From positions 359,623 through 423,622 of the forward strand of contig CM007316.1 of assembly GCA_000333855.2 (NCBI GenBank): DNA of 64,000 bases, written 5' to 3'. Positions within the stretch are counted from its first letter, which is position 1. Each line of letters starts with the position of its first letter. A model generated the notes under the pieces. It made no database searches and was not told the origin of the DNA. It worked only from the letters and a program-made list of their open reading frames with translations. This document shows positions 11,672-22,807 of the stretch, in pieces. This DNA comes from Endotrypanum monterogeii. Its lineage: Eukaryota; Euglenozoa; Kinetoplastea; Trypanosomatida; Trypanosomatidae. The position numbers and the translations under genes were made by a program.

Positions 11672-14033
11672 AAGAAGACTGTCGGTGTAATAGCTCTCCA
11701 TTTTTTTTTTCTGATTCCCAACTCACACGAGGATGTTCTTTGTGTGTATGCACAGAGGTGCGCTTGTATACACACGTGTTTTTTTTTCTTTAGCATTTGT
11801 TTGACACCACCGATCGAAAAAAAAAAACATTGTTCGTGTAGAGAAGCTGGCGTATGCCATCCAAACTCTTCCGTTCTCCTCATCCTCATTTCTCCTCTGT
11901 TTTTCCTTCCGTTTATGTCCCCCTTCTCAACATCTTCAAGGGTTGACTTGAGACATGGGGTGAAACCCCCTGTGTACCTTACTGTGTCATCTTTTTTTTT
12001 TGTGTGTGTGTGTCGTTGTCGCATGCGTCCGCGCATCTTTGCCCTTTTTCTGAGCCGTGATATCTTTTTTTGTTTTTTACTTTGACTCCCCACCACCTTT
12101 ACCGCCTCTGATACCCTCCAATTATTTACCCACCCACCTCTTCGATGCATTCTTTTTTTTTCTTCTGCTGTGCGAATCACTAGTACAGTGAGCATTCTGG
12201 GTTCTGCCGCTGATGGTAACAGTAGATGCAAAGACTAGATGTGGTGAGCGAGAAGGAGCCGGTTGTGTGTGTGTGTGGGGGGGGGGGGACTATGAGAGTT
12301 CTTTCTCGCTTACTTGTATACGCATTCTTCCGGAATGTTAGGAAGTCTGTAGGCGTCTGGTTGTACTATAGCCACGAAGGAAGTTGTTGTGAAGAAAATG
12401 TATGCTAAGGTTGATTGCCTGTGGGTTTATTCAGCGGCCCTTTCGCCCCACTTTTTCTGGTCCTCATTTTTTTTTTCTCGGCCTCGATTATTTATGGAAA
12501 AAAAAGAAAAAATCGAGGGTGATCGTGTTCAACGAGTCTTGCTTTCTCAAGAAAGAGCAGAATCAAAAGATTTTTTCCTACTTGTAACATATCTTATACA
12601 TATATATATATATATATATTTGTTTGTTTTTACAAGTTTTTTTTTTGCTGGTTTGTTCAGATCTCTTTCTCAATTTTTGTTTTTGCAACTGACTTGAGTG
12701 AACCCATTTTCCCTTCCCCATCCCTCAAGCCATGCACTCACTCGCCGAGTCACTGCCACAACTTACTTCGCTATTCACATTCACGTTCCACCTTGCTGTA
12801 TCACCATTCAGTCTTGGGTGTTGACAAATACGTTCAACTTCTTTGTTTTCGATGCCCACTACTTTCATTTGCGCGTACGGCTCGTTTTGGTTGCATAGCT
12901 ATCTACCCACATATGTATATGTGTGTATATAGATAGTCGGTGTCTCCTCCCTCTTCGTCTTCGTCTTCCTCAGTACGTGTCGTTAGTCCTCTCTACATTT
13001 TCTCGGTTCCCGGATATTCTTTTTCGTCGGGGAGGGAAACAAATATATATTCACTGGGACGAAGAAATAACAGCGAAAATGCAGGAGGGTGCAACGCTGG
13101 AGAGCAAAAGAAATAGGAAAGCTTATGTGAGCTGCAAAGTCGTTTGTAGATGAACGTTGGAATGAAAATTATTGTGGGATGCCAGGCACAAGCGACCACA
13201 AAGCCGATATATATTCATCGCAAATGGAGAACATCAACTAAAATCAAAAATCCTTCCCTGAGTGGAAAGATCAATGATAACCACACATATACGTATATAT
13301 TGACATTTCGCTATATCCACATTTCTACTAGAAGGCATCGTTTTCTTCGATCCTATCGTGACCCACTTCAGGCAATAGTCTGTCGTGGGTTTAGGGTAAG
13401 CCGTTCCTTTTTTCCCTTTTTTTTTCGTAGAGTAATTCTTCGGTTCATGTCAACTCGCGTGTTATGAGTCATGTACCCTTCTCTCCCCATCTCACGTACA
13501 CAATATATCGGACCTTTATTGCTTATCGCAAAAAAAAAAAAAAAATTGGCCCTGGTAAATAACCCTCCCTTCCCCCCCTCCCCGAGGCTCTGGAATGATG
13601 CCGGCCCCCCCCCCCCCCCACACTTTTTATATATCCATACGATGTCGACTAATAGGATGCTGTTTTTGCTTGTTTTTTACTCACATGCAATTAGTATTTA
13701 TATTTATTCAGGCAGTGAGCCTTTTGTTTTCTTGCGTGTGTGTTCTTGTGTACCCCCTTTTTTTTTCTACCCTAACTCATTCTTGATTTTTATCGACTCC
13801 GTTTTTTCCCCCGCGCTATTCACAGACTTGGCTGAGCTCTCCGGCGTGTCTTCGCCTTCGCTGCTCTGGTGATTTTCACATTGCTCCTTGCCAGGTTTTC
13901 CTCCTGAATATGTGTTGCGGTGTATATTTCCAAGGCGTCCTCGCATGGAATCTGTTTATTTGAAACAAAGAAAAAAAGACTTCACTTTCTGCTTCCCCAC
14001 TTGAACAGAAACTTAAAAGAAGAGCCGTTTCGC

Positions 14034-14067
14034 TTCCTCCTCCTCCTCCTCCTCCTCCTCCTCCTCC
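14034..14067. repeat. (TCC)n trinucleotide tract
   Basis: About eleven TCC units, a pure pyrimidine run on the sense strand. It could serve as a splice polypyrimidine tract or form triplex DNA, but no gene follows closely. Confidence 0.9.
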
Positions 14068-14211
14068 CTTTCACAGCCCAGCGTCTTGTTTTCTGTCTTC
14101 TCATTGTCGGTTCCTTTTCTGGCTCTTGTACCGTTGACGTCAGGTATTGATCATATGCTTTACTTTTTTGTTGTCGTCGGTGTATAACACACTTTTTCCT
14201 CCCCCGGTCTT

Positions 14212-14215
<4 letters not shown>

Positions 14216-14242
<27 letters not shown>
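14216..14242. repeat. (GT)n microsatellite
   Basis: Thirteen GT units in T-rich spacer. Confidence 0.9.
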
Positions 14243-14245
<3 letters not shown>

Positions 14246-14600
14246 CTTTTGTTTACGTCACGTTTCGAGGAACATTTTGAGACCATCTCACATGCGAGAC
14301 GTTACTTGTTTTTTTATATATGCTACGCGGAGGGACACTTCAAATACATAAAAACATGTACTCCGAACGTCTGTGTAACCAAATTAATGTTTGCAAAGCG
14401 TTTCCTGTGGAATATTTTTTTTTTTTTGAGACTTCTGGCTGACTTTTTTCCCCCGTTGGTCAGTAACGATACCGCAACATTTCTGTGTGAATGTGTGTCT
14501 GCTTGGTAAGGTTACGTATCTCAGTGTTAAGGTTACGAGGGCGAAGGTATATATTTTTGTTTCCTGATTCTTTTCTACAAAGCGCGTCGATGCCTCTATC

Positions 14601-14759
14601 ATGCGGAGGAGTACCAGTCGAATGACAGAGGAGCACATCGTTTTGCATACTGATGACGGCCACCATGGTCGTTCCTCAAGATTCCTTGGCGTAGCTTTTC
14701 CGGCGACCAGCGAGAGGTCAAGGATGGAAAAAAAAGAAGACTATTTTCCGAACGGCTAG
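14601..14759 (+). CDS. 52-residue ORF candidate
   Basis: The ORF follows a T-rich tract and an acceptor-like ACAAAG about 20 bases upstream. The product is hydrophilic with a His/Asp/Gly-rich patch near residues 15-22 and a charged C-terminus. The ORF lacks T runs until it meets the spacer again. I do not recognise it, and its length is near what chance gives, so this is a weak call. Confidence 0.2.
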   Translation: MRRSTSRMTEEHIVLHTDDGHHGRSSRFLGVAFPATSERSRMEKKEDYFPNG

Positions 14760-15246
14760 TCTCCTTGTGTCATATTATTTTTCTCTTTTTTTTTTCTCAA
14801 CGCTTTTGGAATTTACTCAAGGGCAACAGCAGCATAAGAAAACCTGCATCTGCTGTCGGTGTTGGTAAGTTTTTTTTTTCCTGGGGCACCGTTGGTGTTC
14901 TTCACCAGATGTGCAGCCCTAATGACAGGGATCGATGGGGATTAAGTAAGCAGCCAAAAGTTTTCTCTCGGGGACAGAGATACATCCAGTTGCTCTGCAA
15001 CACACTCCCCGACACCTGAACCCAAGGCTATTTCGCATGTTTGTCATATTTACATGTTCCTCATCGACGCTTATGAAAGGCGTGCGTTTGTTCTCGCCTT
15101 CAAACAGGCATTTTTATCCCTTCTCCTGATTGAAGGCTTGCCTTCCCCCTCCCTCCTTCCCCCCATTTTTACTTCCGAGAAATGAAGAAGAGAACGGTCT
15201 GGGCAACAGGTCTGATCGCGTGTGTGTGTGGTAGGTGAGAGGCACC

Positions 15247-15272
15247 ATATATATATATATATATATATATAT
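15247..15272. repeat. (AT)n microsatellite
   Basis: Thirteen AT units. Similar shorter tracts follow at 16383-16397 and 16529-16549. Confidence 0.9.
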
Positions 15273-15677
15273 TTTTATTTGGATTTTAAATTCAGCGCTT
15301 AAACACCAATATATGTTTGTATTCACGCATATATATGGTAGCATTCTCTATTTGATTGACTTTAACTTTTTTTCCCTCATCTCTTCGATGTTCATTTCGT
15401 TGACGCTGCTGCATCTTCCCTTGAGAGCCTTACACCCCTCTCTCCCCTTCCCACAGGTGTTTATCAGTTTTCAAGGGTGTCTGTGTGTGTGTGTGTATCT
15501 GTTGTCTTTCTCTGTTTTTGTTTCGAGTATTCGCGTATGTTCGAGGAGGGATACGCGGTGTCTCCGCAGTGATGTCACGATTTTGCACTTTTGCTTGTTT
15601 TTTTTGTCTGTTTTCTGTTTACGGCGTCTCACTCGCGGCACCATTTTCCCATTTTTCCACTGATCTGGCCGAGAAAG

Positions 15678-15717
<40 letters not shown>
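15678..15717. repeat. Compound (CA)n-(TA)n microsatellite
   Basis: CA units pass directly into TA units, in the same order as at 5874-5926. Confidence 0.9.
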
Positions 15718-17106
15718 GTCTACATATCTTCAGTTTCTTTTGGATGACGCCACACGTTTACTATGGGGAAAATAAGATGAGAGACCGGGCACAGTAATCG
15801 GAGTGGGAAGTGTGGAGATGAAGTTACGGATCACCGAATTGTCCACTATGACTTATTTCTCCAGAATCACGGCACCTAATTTCATTGTTCTCGCAGGATT
15901 ATTGATGAGTGTTTTGATTGCTTTATTTGTTTCATTTCCACTGATGCCCCCCTACGGAGCGCTGCAATGTGCGTTACGCTCATTTTTTTTTTCCTGCGTG
16001 TGCGTGCCCCCGTTTAGTCCAACTCGGTCTTGCTTTGAAATCCCTCCTTCCTCCTCTTTCTTTTCACGATAAGAGGGGAGTGAGTGAGTGAGTCTGTGGA
16101 GTAGGAAGGTTTTTCTACTCGACCCATACTTGAACGTGGTAATGCCCCATCATACACAAAAAAAAAATCTTTTAAATTGCTTCGACTCACTTGAACACCT
16201 TTGATGAGCAAAGATCCTGTGTACTTCTCCATTTCCAGGGCTTTTTCTTGCAACTATTTTTTATTTATCAAATTCTTTTTTTTTTGCCGTTTTTGCTTTT
16301 CTCAAGTTTGTCGCTGTAGAGAATATATATATCTATTTATATTGTGTGCCAAGGACCAGAAATGGTCCCCCCTCGGTAAAGATATATATATATATATTCT
16401 TCTTGCACCCGAGGGGGGAGGGGTAGGGCTGTACCACTTTGAACGCGAGTGTGTTGCAAGTGAAGGCGTACTCTCTCCTAAAACTTTCCCACAACTTTTT
16501 CCCATCCCTCGTACTCTCACTCTCGATACATATATATATATATATATATGTCTGAAGGAATGGGGATGACATGCCATTTTTTTTTGAACATCTTTCGCTT
16601 CTACTTTCGGATTATTTTCTCGTTTCATAAACTGTTTGTGTCCCAATAACATTCGTGCTCGTTTTCGCTGCATCGGTTTTTTTCTCGTTCTTACTCAGCT
16701 ATGTGAGTACACATGATCTATAAGCGCCTGTGAATTCGTTTTGGATTACGCGATTTCTTGCGAGTCTGGCAGCACCTCACCTGATTTTATCACGTACGCA
16801 TTGATATTGGTACCTCCTGTATCGTATGCTTGCTTCTGCGTACAAGTTTTCGTGTGCTTGTCAGTATGTGATTTCCTCTCAACACTTGCCAAGCGCCTTT
16901 TTTTTCCCCCACTGCATGATGCGATCGCTATTTCAAAAAAAGTAGATGATTTGTGACATATCCAAAAAGAGTTTCACATGAGTGTTCTTTGTTATATGTA
17001 TTTACATGGGGGTGGTTGTGTAGCTTTAACTTTGGGTTTTTTTTATGGTGCGTAGCTAATCAAAGGTCACAAGTAAAGATCCGCTTCAGGTGAAACACAA
17101 TCGCTT

Positions 17107-18950
17107 TTATTTTTTTCGCTGGTGATGCGTTTTTTTCAGCCGCCGAGTCGAGGACGCTTCTCTTTCGATGAGTTGCCTCGTGTGGTTTCGTTGGAGTATC
17201 GCCGCAGGCACTTGTGAATTTGCTCTCTGAGCGTCTCCTCTGGTGTGAAGAGAAGCATTAGGGGTACTGCGAACAGCATCAAGCTCACAGTATCTACACC
17301 GTGAGAAAATTTCGCAGGTCAAAAGGCAAAAAAAAAAAATGAATGCCCCCCCTCCCCCCCCCCCTCCCCTGCTTAGGAGTTGACTGAAAAGGTCTGAGTA
17401 TAACACGATAGATTCACAAACGGATGTCTAGATGTGTAGAACACTCTTCTGGAGTGTTGTGCAGACGCACATGCACTGTGCGGGTACACCTACCTCCCAG
17501 AATCCCCTTTTCATTCGCACGAAATTCCCTATCACAGGGCAATAAAAAAGGTCTCATGGTGATAACCTTGGGGTAGCAAGACTTTGCCCAAGTTGTGCAT
17601 CCGACGTACGAGGGGGCTTGACTGTACGTTTTGCCGGACAAGTTTTCCTGATAGATTGGCGAGCCCCGGCTCCAACAGAGGCACGTAGAGCTTCAAAACA
17701 CCGTCCTCCTACTCTTGACTGTTCGACAGACAGCGTTGTGAGCGTGGCGCCCAATCTGAATGGGTAGAGAAGAGTTTCGGCTCATGTTTAGGATGGCTGC
17801 ATAAGCGCATCACGTAAGACGCAAGAACTCATTGGTGAACTGTCCACCGAAAGCGAAAGTGATGAGCGGACACACAGCACATTGGAAACCATACAAGGGC
17901 ACATGTGCTGCATCTGAGAAAAGTGTGAAACAAATACAACAAAAAGACACACACATGCACACACTGAGGCGCTGCGTTTAAAAGGTGTGTGTTCTGTTTT
18001 ATACCTCTACAGGCAGCTACTGCTCTTTCCTATTCACTGCCGCGTGCGTGCCCATTAGTGGGGTCTCGGTTCTTGCCGATGTGTCCTGCCTGTCTCCCCA
18101 TGAGCCTGTCAAAGTCAATCGCCTCGGAAGCCCGCGCGGGGAACTGAACATGGACGGCCTCTGCAGTTCCCACTCACGGGCGTTTCGGGATGACAGGCGC
18201 CGAGTGAGGGTCCCGCAACGTTGCTTCACCCTCATGCGACACGCTAGGAAAGAGGTTGGCGTGGCCACACAGCCCCTCAGACACCAGGGTGCCACCGTGC
18301 TCACGCCACCCGGCGTTAGGTCACTGTTCCTTGTCCACTCACCAATAAAACAATCGCCTCCGCTCTCTACTCCTCTAGCGGCGCGCGAGCTGGGCCATGG
18401 CAAGAGGGGCGTGCCGGCGATGCAGGGCCCGCTACCCATCGCCGACGGTGTTTTGGAGGTGTCGCCGCATGCTTTTTCCTGGGAGTGCGCCTCGCTCGAC
18501 GCCACGCGTGGTATGCTGGAAGAGGCGTGGCGAATCGTGGGCGACTGAAGGCGCAGCTTCTCTCGTGCAATCCTTGGCTGCGGGCACACACCCTCTCGAG
18601 CTTCCCGGCTCCCCACTACCCACCCCTCCTGCTCTGCGCCATGTCGGCGAGACGCGTAGCGAGGTTGCCTTGCGCAGGCGTCCCGTTTTATGTGCGAGCA
18701 CCGATCGACTGGTCGGGGGAATGTCTCCGTCTCTGCAGACTGACCGCAGCGTTTCACTTGTCGCTGCACATGGGAGGATGGGCCGTCGGGACGCGCTGCT
18801 GTTTTCTTCTCCGTTGTGAAAGTGCGCGCGCGTGGGGGATGGAGTGTGTGTGGACGGGGTGGGCGAGGGACCCGCTACGCGCACGGATCGATTCTGCGGT
18901 AGAGGATTGGTCGTTGGCACCGTACACCGGGTTGCGATTGCGAGGGTGCG
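17107..18950. other. GC-rich island, possible decayed gene or retroposon relic
   Basis: Composition changes sharply from T-rich spacer to GC-rich DNA free of long T runs. Overlapping open frames exist on both strands: the longest are 18017-18769 on the minus strand (250 codons) and 17985-18548 on the + strand (187 codons). On the minus strand, open frames continue with shifts at 17554-17754, 17414-17641 and 17107-17406, as a decayed gene would. The + strand edge is a (GT)n tract at 18954-18993 and then an A-rich stretch near 19040. Degenerate retroposons of trypanosomatids (SIDER/DIRE) are GC-rich and sit in such spacers, but I could not recognise their signature or a reverse-transcriptase motif. 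Confidence 0.35.
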
Positions 18951-18955
18951 GTGTG

Positions 18956-18998
<43 letters not shown>
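18951..18998. repeat. (GT)n microsatellite
   Basis: About twenty GT units with two GC interruptions, at the right edge of the GC-rich island and followed by an A-rich stretch. Confidence 0.9.
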
Positions 18999-18999
<1 letters not shown>

Positions 19000-19801
19000 T
19001 GCTGTCTTTCATATACGATGTCCCGCTGTGCGGAAGAGAAAAAAAAGATTTAAATAAAGTTTTGCGATTGCAACTACATCAACGAGAGGAATGCCAAAGG
19101 CGTATGTACGTTACAATTTTGACTACCATACGGCTGAAAGTGTTCATCTGCTTCTGAAGAGTTGTTGTGTTCATGGCGGGAGTACGACACATCGGTGCTT
19201 GGAAGCTGGGTAGTTGATGCAACGGGAATATGTTCCCCTAAGGTTTTACTGGGGCTGACTATTCGTAGGATTTGGCACATGTTACAGCTGTTGATGCTAC
19301 CGGGGGTGCACATACTCTACTTCCCTTATCTCTCCTTCGTCTTCTTTTTTTTTGTCGCGAACTCTTTTTCTGTTGTTGTTGGCTTCACTATTTCACTGGG
19401 CCGTATGACACTGTCTGGGTGAGGGTCGTAGTTCAAATTAGAGGGGATACCTTTCTGTGCTTTTTCACAACCCACTGGACCACCTTACACACATCGCTAC
19501 TCAAAACCTGGTTGGCTTCACATCAATTTTTGGTATCCGCACTTTTTGCTCCTTTATCTTTCTTCATCCATCGCCCCCATTTTTTTTTTTGGGGGGGGGG
19601 GTGTCGCTCCTGACCGTTGTCCCCTTTGCATCGATTTCGCTTTCTTCGTTAGACGCTTTAGTGCGAGGAGATAAACCGGAAGCTCAACGTTTTTTTTATC
19701 GCTTTTTTTTTTCAATTCTGCTGGATGCTTTAGCGCTCAAATCTTAGCGCCACAGGTCAGGCCATTCCTGCGCATTCTTTCTTTTTTTTCCCGACATTTT
19801 T

Positions 19802-19816
19802 TTTTTTTTCGGACAG
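19802..19816 (+). promoter_or_regulatory. Probable spliced-leader acceptor for TSG101
   Basis: Two long T/C tracts (19780-19810) end in GGACAG. The AG at 19815-19816 would give a 5' leader of about 96 bases before the ATG at 19913. Other AGs downstream are possible alternatives. Confidence 0.55.
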
Positions 19817-19912
19817 GTCCGCTTGTACCATTCGGAGTAGGCTCAGAGGGTCCCCCCCACTCCGTTAATCAGTTTACATCTTCGAAACTACGTCGTGTCC
19901 CTGTCGTCAAAA

Positions 19913-21130
19913 ATGGAAATCACCCTGAGCCAGGCTGCAGATATTGCTGTAGTATCCCAGCATTATCCTCCACTAGTCGCTAGCGCCATCACGTATGCCG
20001 TCAGTAACTTTCTTCCCTATGCATCAAATTTCCCCCACACGAAGGGAAGACTGACACCTGGAAAAAATATTTCCGAGCCGCTTCATCTCGAATGCTTCCT
20101 GATGATCCGCAAGAAGCCTGATGATACTCAATGCACTTCCTTACTGGTTGTGATTTCCTTCACAGATCAATATCCACAACAGCAGCCCTCTGCTGTCCTG
20201 GTGCCACCTCCTGGTGGGGATAAAATCAAACAGCCGTACCCGATCATGTGCAAGGATGGCAGAATTCAGTTAGAATGTTTGCCCCTCCTGCGTGGGGTAG
20301 AGCGTCCATATCCCCTGCTGGACATTCTTCTGGCAATTAGAGAGCAGTTCCAGCTTGAATACCCCTTAGTGGAGGCGAACTACCGTCCACCACCGCTGAT
20401 GGCCGGTAAGTCGGACCTTATGCAGAGCAGCTTGCTAGACGGACTGCATCCCGCTCGACAGTCGCTAATTCAGGAGGCGGCGGAGTGTGTTTTGATGGAT
20501 TTGAATGAGAAGGCGAAGGGTTATCTTGGGACGCGTCAAGAGGCACTCCTTCACCTTCGAAAATTAAATGCAACAAACCGTGAGCTTCTTAAGGCAAAGG
20601 ATATCTTAACGAAGCACCACGAGAAGCTACAAGAGTACCTGCCGACTGAAGGAGATGTGAGCTCCCTCTTGCGTCAGTTGGATGGATATTCAGACACTCC
20701 CGAGGAGCACGCCAGTTGTCTCGTCGTCTCCGACCCTCTCCAAATGCAGGCCTTGGAGCTCATGGCAGAAATTCACGCATCAGATGACACCCTGTCGTTG
20801 CTCGAAGAAGGGCTGAAACGAGAGGTGCTATCCTGCGACGAGTATGTGAAGAGGGTTTCGGATGTCGGAAGAGAACAGTTCGTGTCGCGCCACTTGTACT
20901 TGAGTATATCGGAAAAGCTACGCAAGGCGAACAGCGGTGCAGCGACAGTCACACCAAAGACTTCGCCGCCGCCTAATTCCGCACCGGAAGTGCCCCACCG
21001 GTTGGCACCGATAGAGGCGCTCAAGGTGGAGTTCCCCTCTGCTGATGTGGATGTTATCCGCGATGTACTGGCATCAGTGGACAGCGAAATCATGGTTGCA
21101 AGACAGCAACTGAGGATGATGTTTCCTTAA
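19913..21130 (+). CDS. VPS23: TSG101/VPS23, ESCRT-I subunit with a C-terminal CUE-like domain
   Basis: The 405-residue product has an N-terminal UEV domain (about residues 10-140, with the YP-x-QQPSAVLVPP strand region), a coiled-coil middle (about 185-250) and a clear steadiness box (about 270-339). TSG101 is the ESCRT-I subunit that binds ubiquitinated cargo and directs it into multivesicular endosomes. UEV domains resemble ubiquitin-conjugating enzymes but lack the catalytic cysteine. Residues 363-405 look like a CUE ubiquitin-binding domain: Leu-x3-Phe-Pro, then Val-Ile-x2-Val-Leu, then a hydrophobic end. Animal and yeast TSG101 end at the steadiness box. I chose the ATG at 19913; an in-frame GTG lies six codons upstream. 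It works with the same endosomal system as VPS29 later in this window. Confidence 0.9.
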   Translation: MEITLSQAADIAVVSQHYPPLVASAITYAVSNFLPYASNFPHTKGRLTPGKNISEPLHLECFLMIRKKPDDTQCTSLLVVISFTDQYPQQQPSAVLVPPPGGDKIKQPYPIMCKDGRIQLECLPLLRGVERPYPLLDILLAIREQFQLEYPLVEANYRPPPLMAGKSDLMQSSLLDGLHPARQSLIQEAAECVLMDLNEKAKGYLGTRQEALLHLRKLNATNRELLKAKDILTKHHEKLQEYLPTEGDVSSLLRQLDGYSDTPEEHASCLVVSDPLQMQALELMAEIHASDDTLSLLEEGLKREVLSCDEYVKRVSDVGREQFVSRHLYLSISEKLRKANSGAATVTPKTSPPPNSAPEVPHRLAPIEALKVEFPSADVDVIRDVLASVDSEIMVARQQLRMMFP

Positions 21131-22257
21131 TCACTACGCACATTCCCCCCTCTCCTCTCCCTCTCGCGAGATGTTGGAGTTGGAGAGAGTGTTGCAGCGC
21201 CGGGAAGGAGAGGAGCGAGAACAGAATTCAGAGGGCGGCAAGAAACGCAAGTTGATAACATCCGCCAGGAAAATGCTCTTCCTTGTGTGTTCGTGGAAGT
21301 GTTGCTCGTTGTGTCTTGTGTCATCTAGGGTGCTATAACTACTACGTGCCTGTTTTTCACCTCGGAAGAGTAGATAGCTGAGACAGTGTTCGTATTTAAT
21401 CGCCCATGTGGGTGTGCGTGTGTATGCGTATGTGAGATCAATATTCACCTCGTGGCTTTGCCCATTTGCACCAGACTTGCATTCGCTATACTCTCATGGG
21501 AGTGTTTCCTCGCTCCCGCTTTCGGCTGTTTCTATGTTTTCGATGTTCTCATGGACATCTTCGCTTCTCTGCTGATTTTGTGAGCCCATGCAATGTGTGT
21601 ACAACATGTGGGCTTATGGGTTCGCGTCTCCTGATTTGGGGCGTATACGCAAACACGTGGGTTGTTCGCTAAACAAAAAGGCGGGGTTTTCGCTGCGACG
21701 TCAATGACACGAGGGACATGAGGCATCAGTGACATCAGGCTTCTTTGGAAAAAAGATCGCCGGGGGAACCTTCCACTAAATTGCATGAATCAAGGGCCTC
21801 TGTCCCTTCGGTACCCTGCTGATCGTGACTGATTTTCTTTTTCTGCCCCTTTTCCCCCCCTTCCCCCTTCCCCCTTCCCCCCTCCTCCTCTTCCTCTTCC
21901 TCCACTTCCATTTCTTTTCTCTAACACGGAAGAGTGCAGATGTTTAAATATTTGCGTTACCTCAAAGCTTTTTCTATGTTCCCTACTTTTGGAGCACAGG
22001 GCCACACTCGCTGCCCCCTCCCATCCCCTCTCCTCCTCTTCCCTACCCCATCGCCGTCTGGAATTGAGCCACGCTGATGAGCAGGCACTTCTAGACAGGG
22101 CATAGTTCGAATGGATCGTGTTTGCCACACAGTTTTTCCCTCGATGGACTGTCGGGCTGCTTCCCCTCACCTCCTCCTCCTCCTCCTGTCACACAAAATC
22201 CTCTCTCCTCCCGTTTTATTCTCCAGACGGTACGACTCCATTTCTTCGTCCCGTATA

Positions 22258-22276
22258 CATATATATATATACATAT

Positions 22277-22321
<45 letters not shown>
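22258..22321. repeat. (TA)n microsatellite with interruptions
   Basis: About 64 bases of TA repeat broken by CA units near its left end. It is among the longest uninterrupted-by-gap TA tracts here. Confidence 0.9.
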
Positions 22322-22324
<3 letters not shown>

Positions 22325-22559
22325 ATATAAAAGTATATATAAATAGATATCTTGATGAAAGTGTCGTCGGCCGGCGGGAGACGGTGAGAAAATAGAATCT
22401 ACACAACGAAGTCGTACGCACGACTCATACACATCATAGAACGCACTACATACCCACCGCGAAAGAAAAAAATAGATATACGCAACATACGCGCACACAA
22501 ACGTTATCACGTGAGCACATGTCTCTCGTAATTTCTCTCTTTTACACATCTTCCCATTT

Positions 22560-22578
22560 GTGTTTTTTTTTTTTGCAG
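22560..22578 (+). promoter_or_regulatory. Probable spliced-leader acceptor for the AHI1-like gene
   Basis: A run of about 13 T is followed by GCAG. The AG at 22577-22578 gives a leader of about 230 bases to the ATG at 22808. Confidence 0.65.
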
Positions 22579-22807
22579 GGGAAACGATATTATACTCCTC
22601 TGAGCCGCTGCCGTATTACATTGAGCAGCCGTCTTGTTGGAAAAGATAACGAGGAGTGGGGTGGAGACTGGAGGGCAGACGTTTCTGTATATATTTTTTC
22701 TTTATACTTGCCTTATGCGGTCCCCGGAGACATCTACACCCGCCCAGTAGAATTCAAGCTCGATCCTTGAGTGCACAGTAACCTGCCCCTTGACAAATCA
22801 GGTACGC

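Larger units (their letters stand above)
3313..19912. other. 16.6 kb region without a confident gene
   Basis: No ORF here combines length, non-repetitive composition and a trans-splice context as the flanking genes do. The + strand is strongly T-rich with dozens of T9-T14 runs, (TA)n, (CA)n and (TTA)n tracts. Many potential acceptors (polypyrimidine plus AG) occur, most leading to no ORF. Exceptions are three short candidates at 10777, 11534 and 14601. A purine-rich block lies at about 6070-6500 and a GC-rich island at about 17100-19000. It could be a very long 3' UTR plus spacer, a noncoding-RNA locus, a region that lost genes, or a centromere or replication feature. The sequence does not decide between these. 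Confidence 0.7.
21131..22807. other. Spacer between TSG101 and AHI1-like gene
   Basis: The first 500 bases are the likely TSG101 3' UTR. A C-rich/T-rich tract lies at 21850-21910 and a long TA tract at 22258-22321. The stretch 22340-22500 is oddly free of T runs. I see no gene in it. Confidence 0.7.

Noticed and set aside
14840..14915. Possible cis-spliced intron (GTAAGT to CACCAG)
   Set aside because: Cis introns are very rare in trypanosomatids and no coding sequence on either side needs to be joined.
17859..17917. C/D snoRNA-like pair GTGATGA and CTGA
   Set aside because: The boxes are about 50 bases apart, but no terminal stem is visible, and such short motifs are common by chance.
18017..18769. 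250-codon minus-strand ORF as a real gene
   Set aside because: GC-rich DNA keeps both strands open here, the product is low in hydrophobic core residues and rich in Ser, Arg, Pro and Thr, and no acceptor or family match is visible. It is reported only as part of the island.
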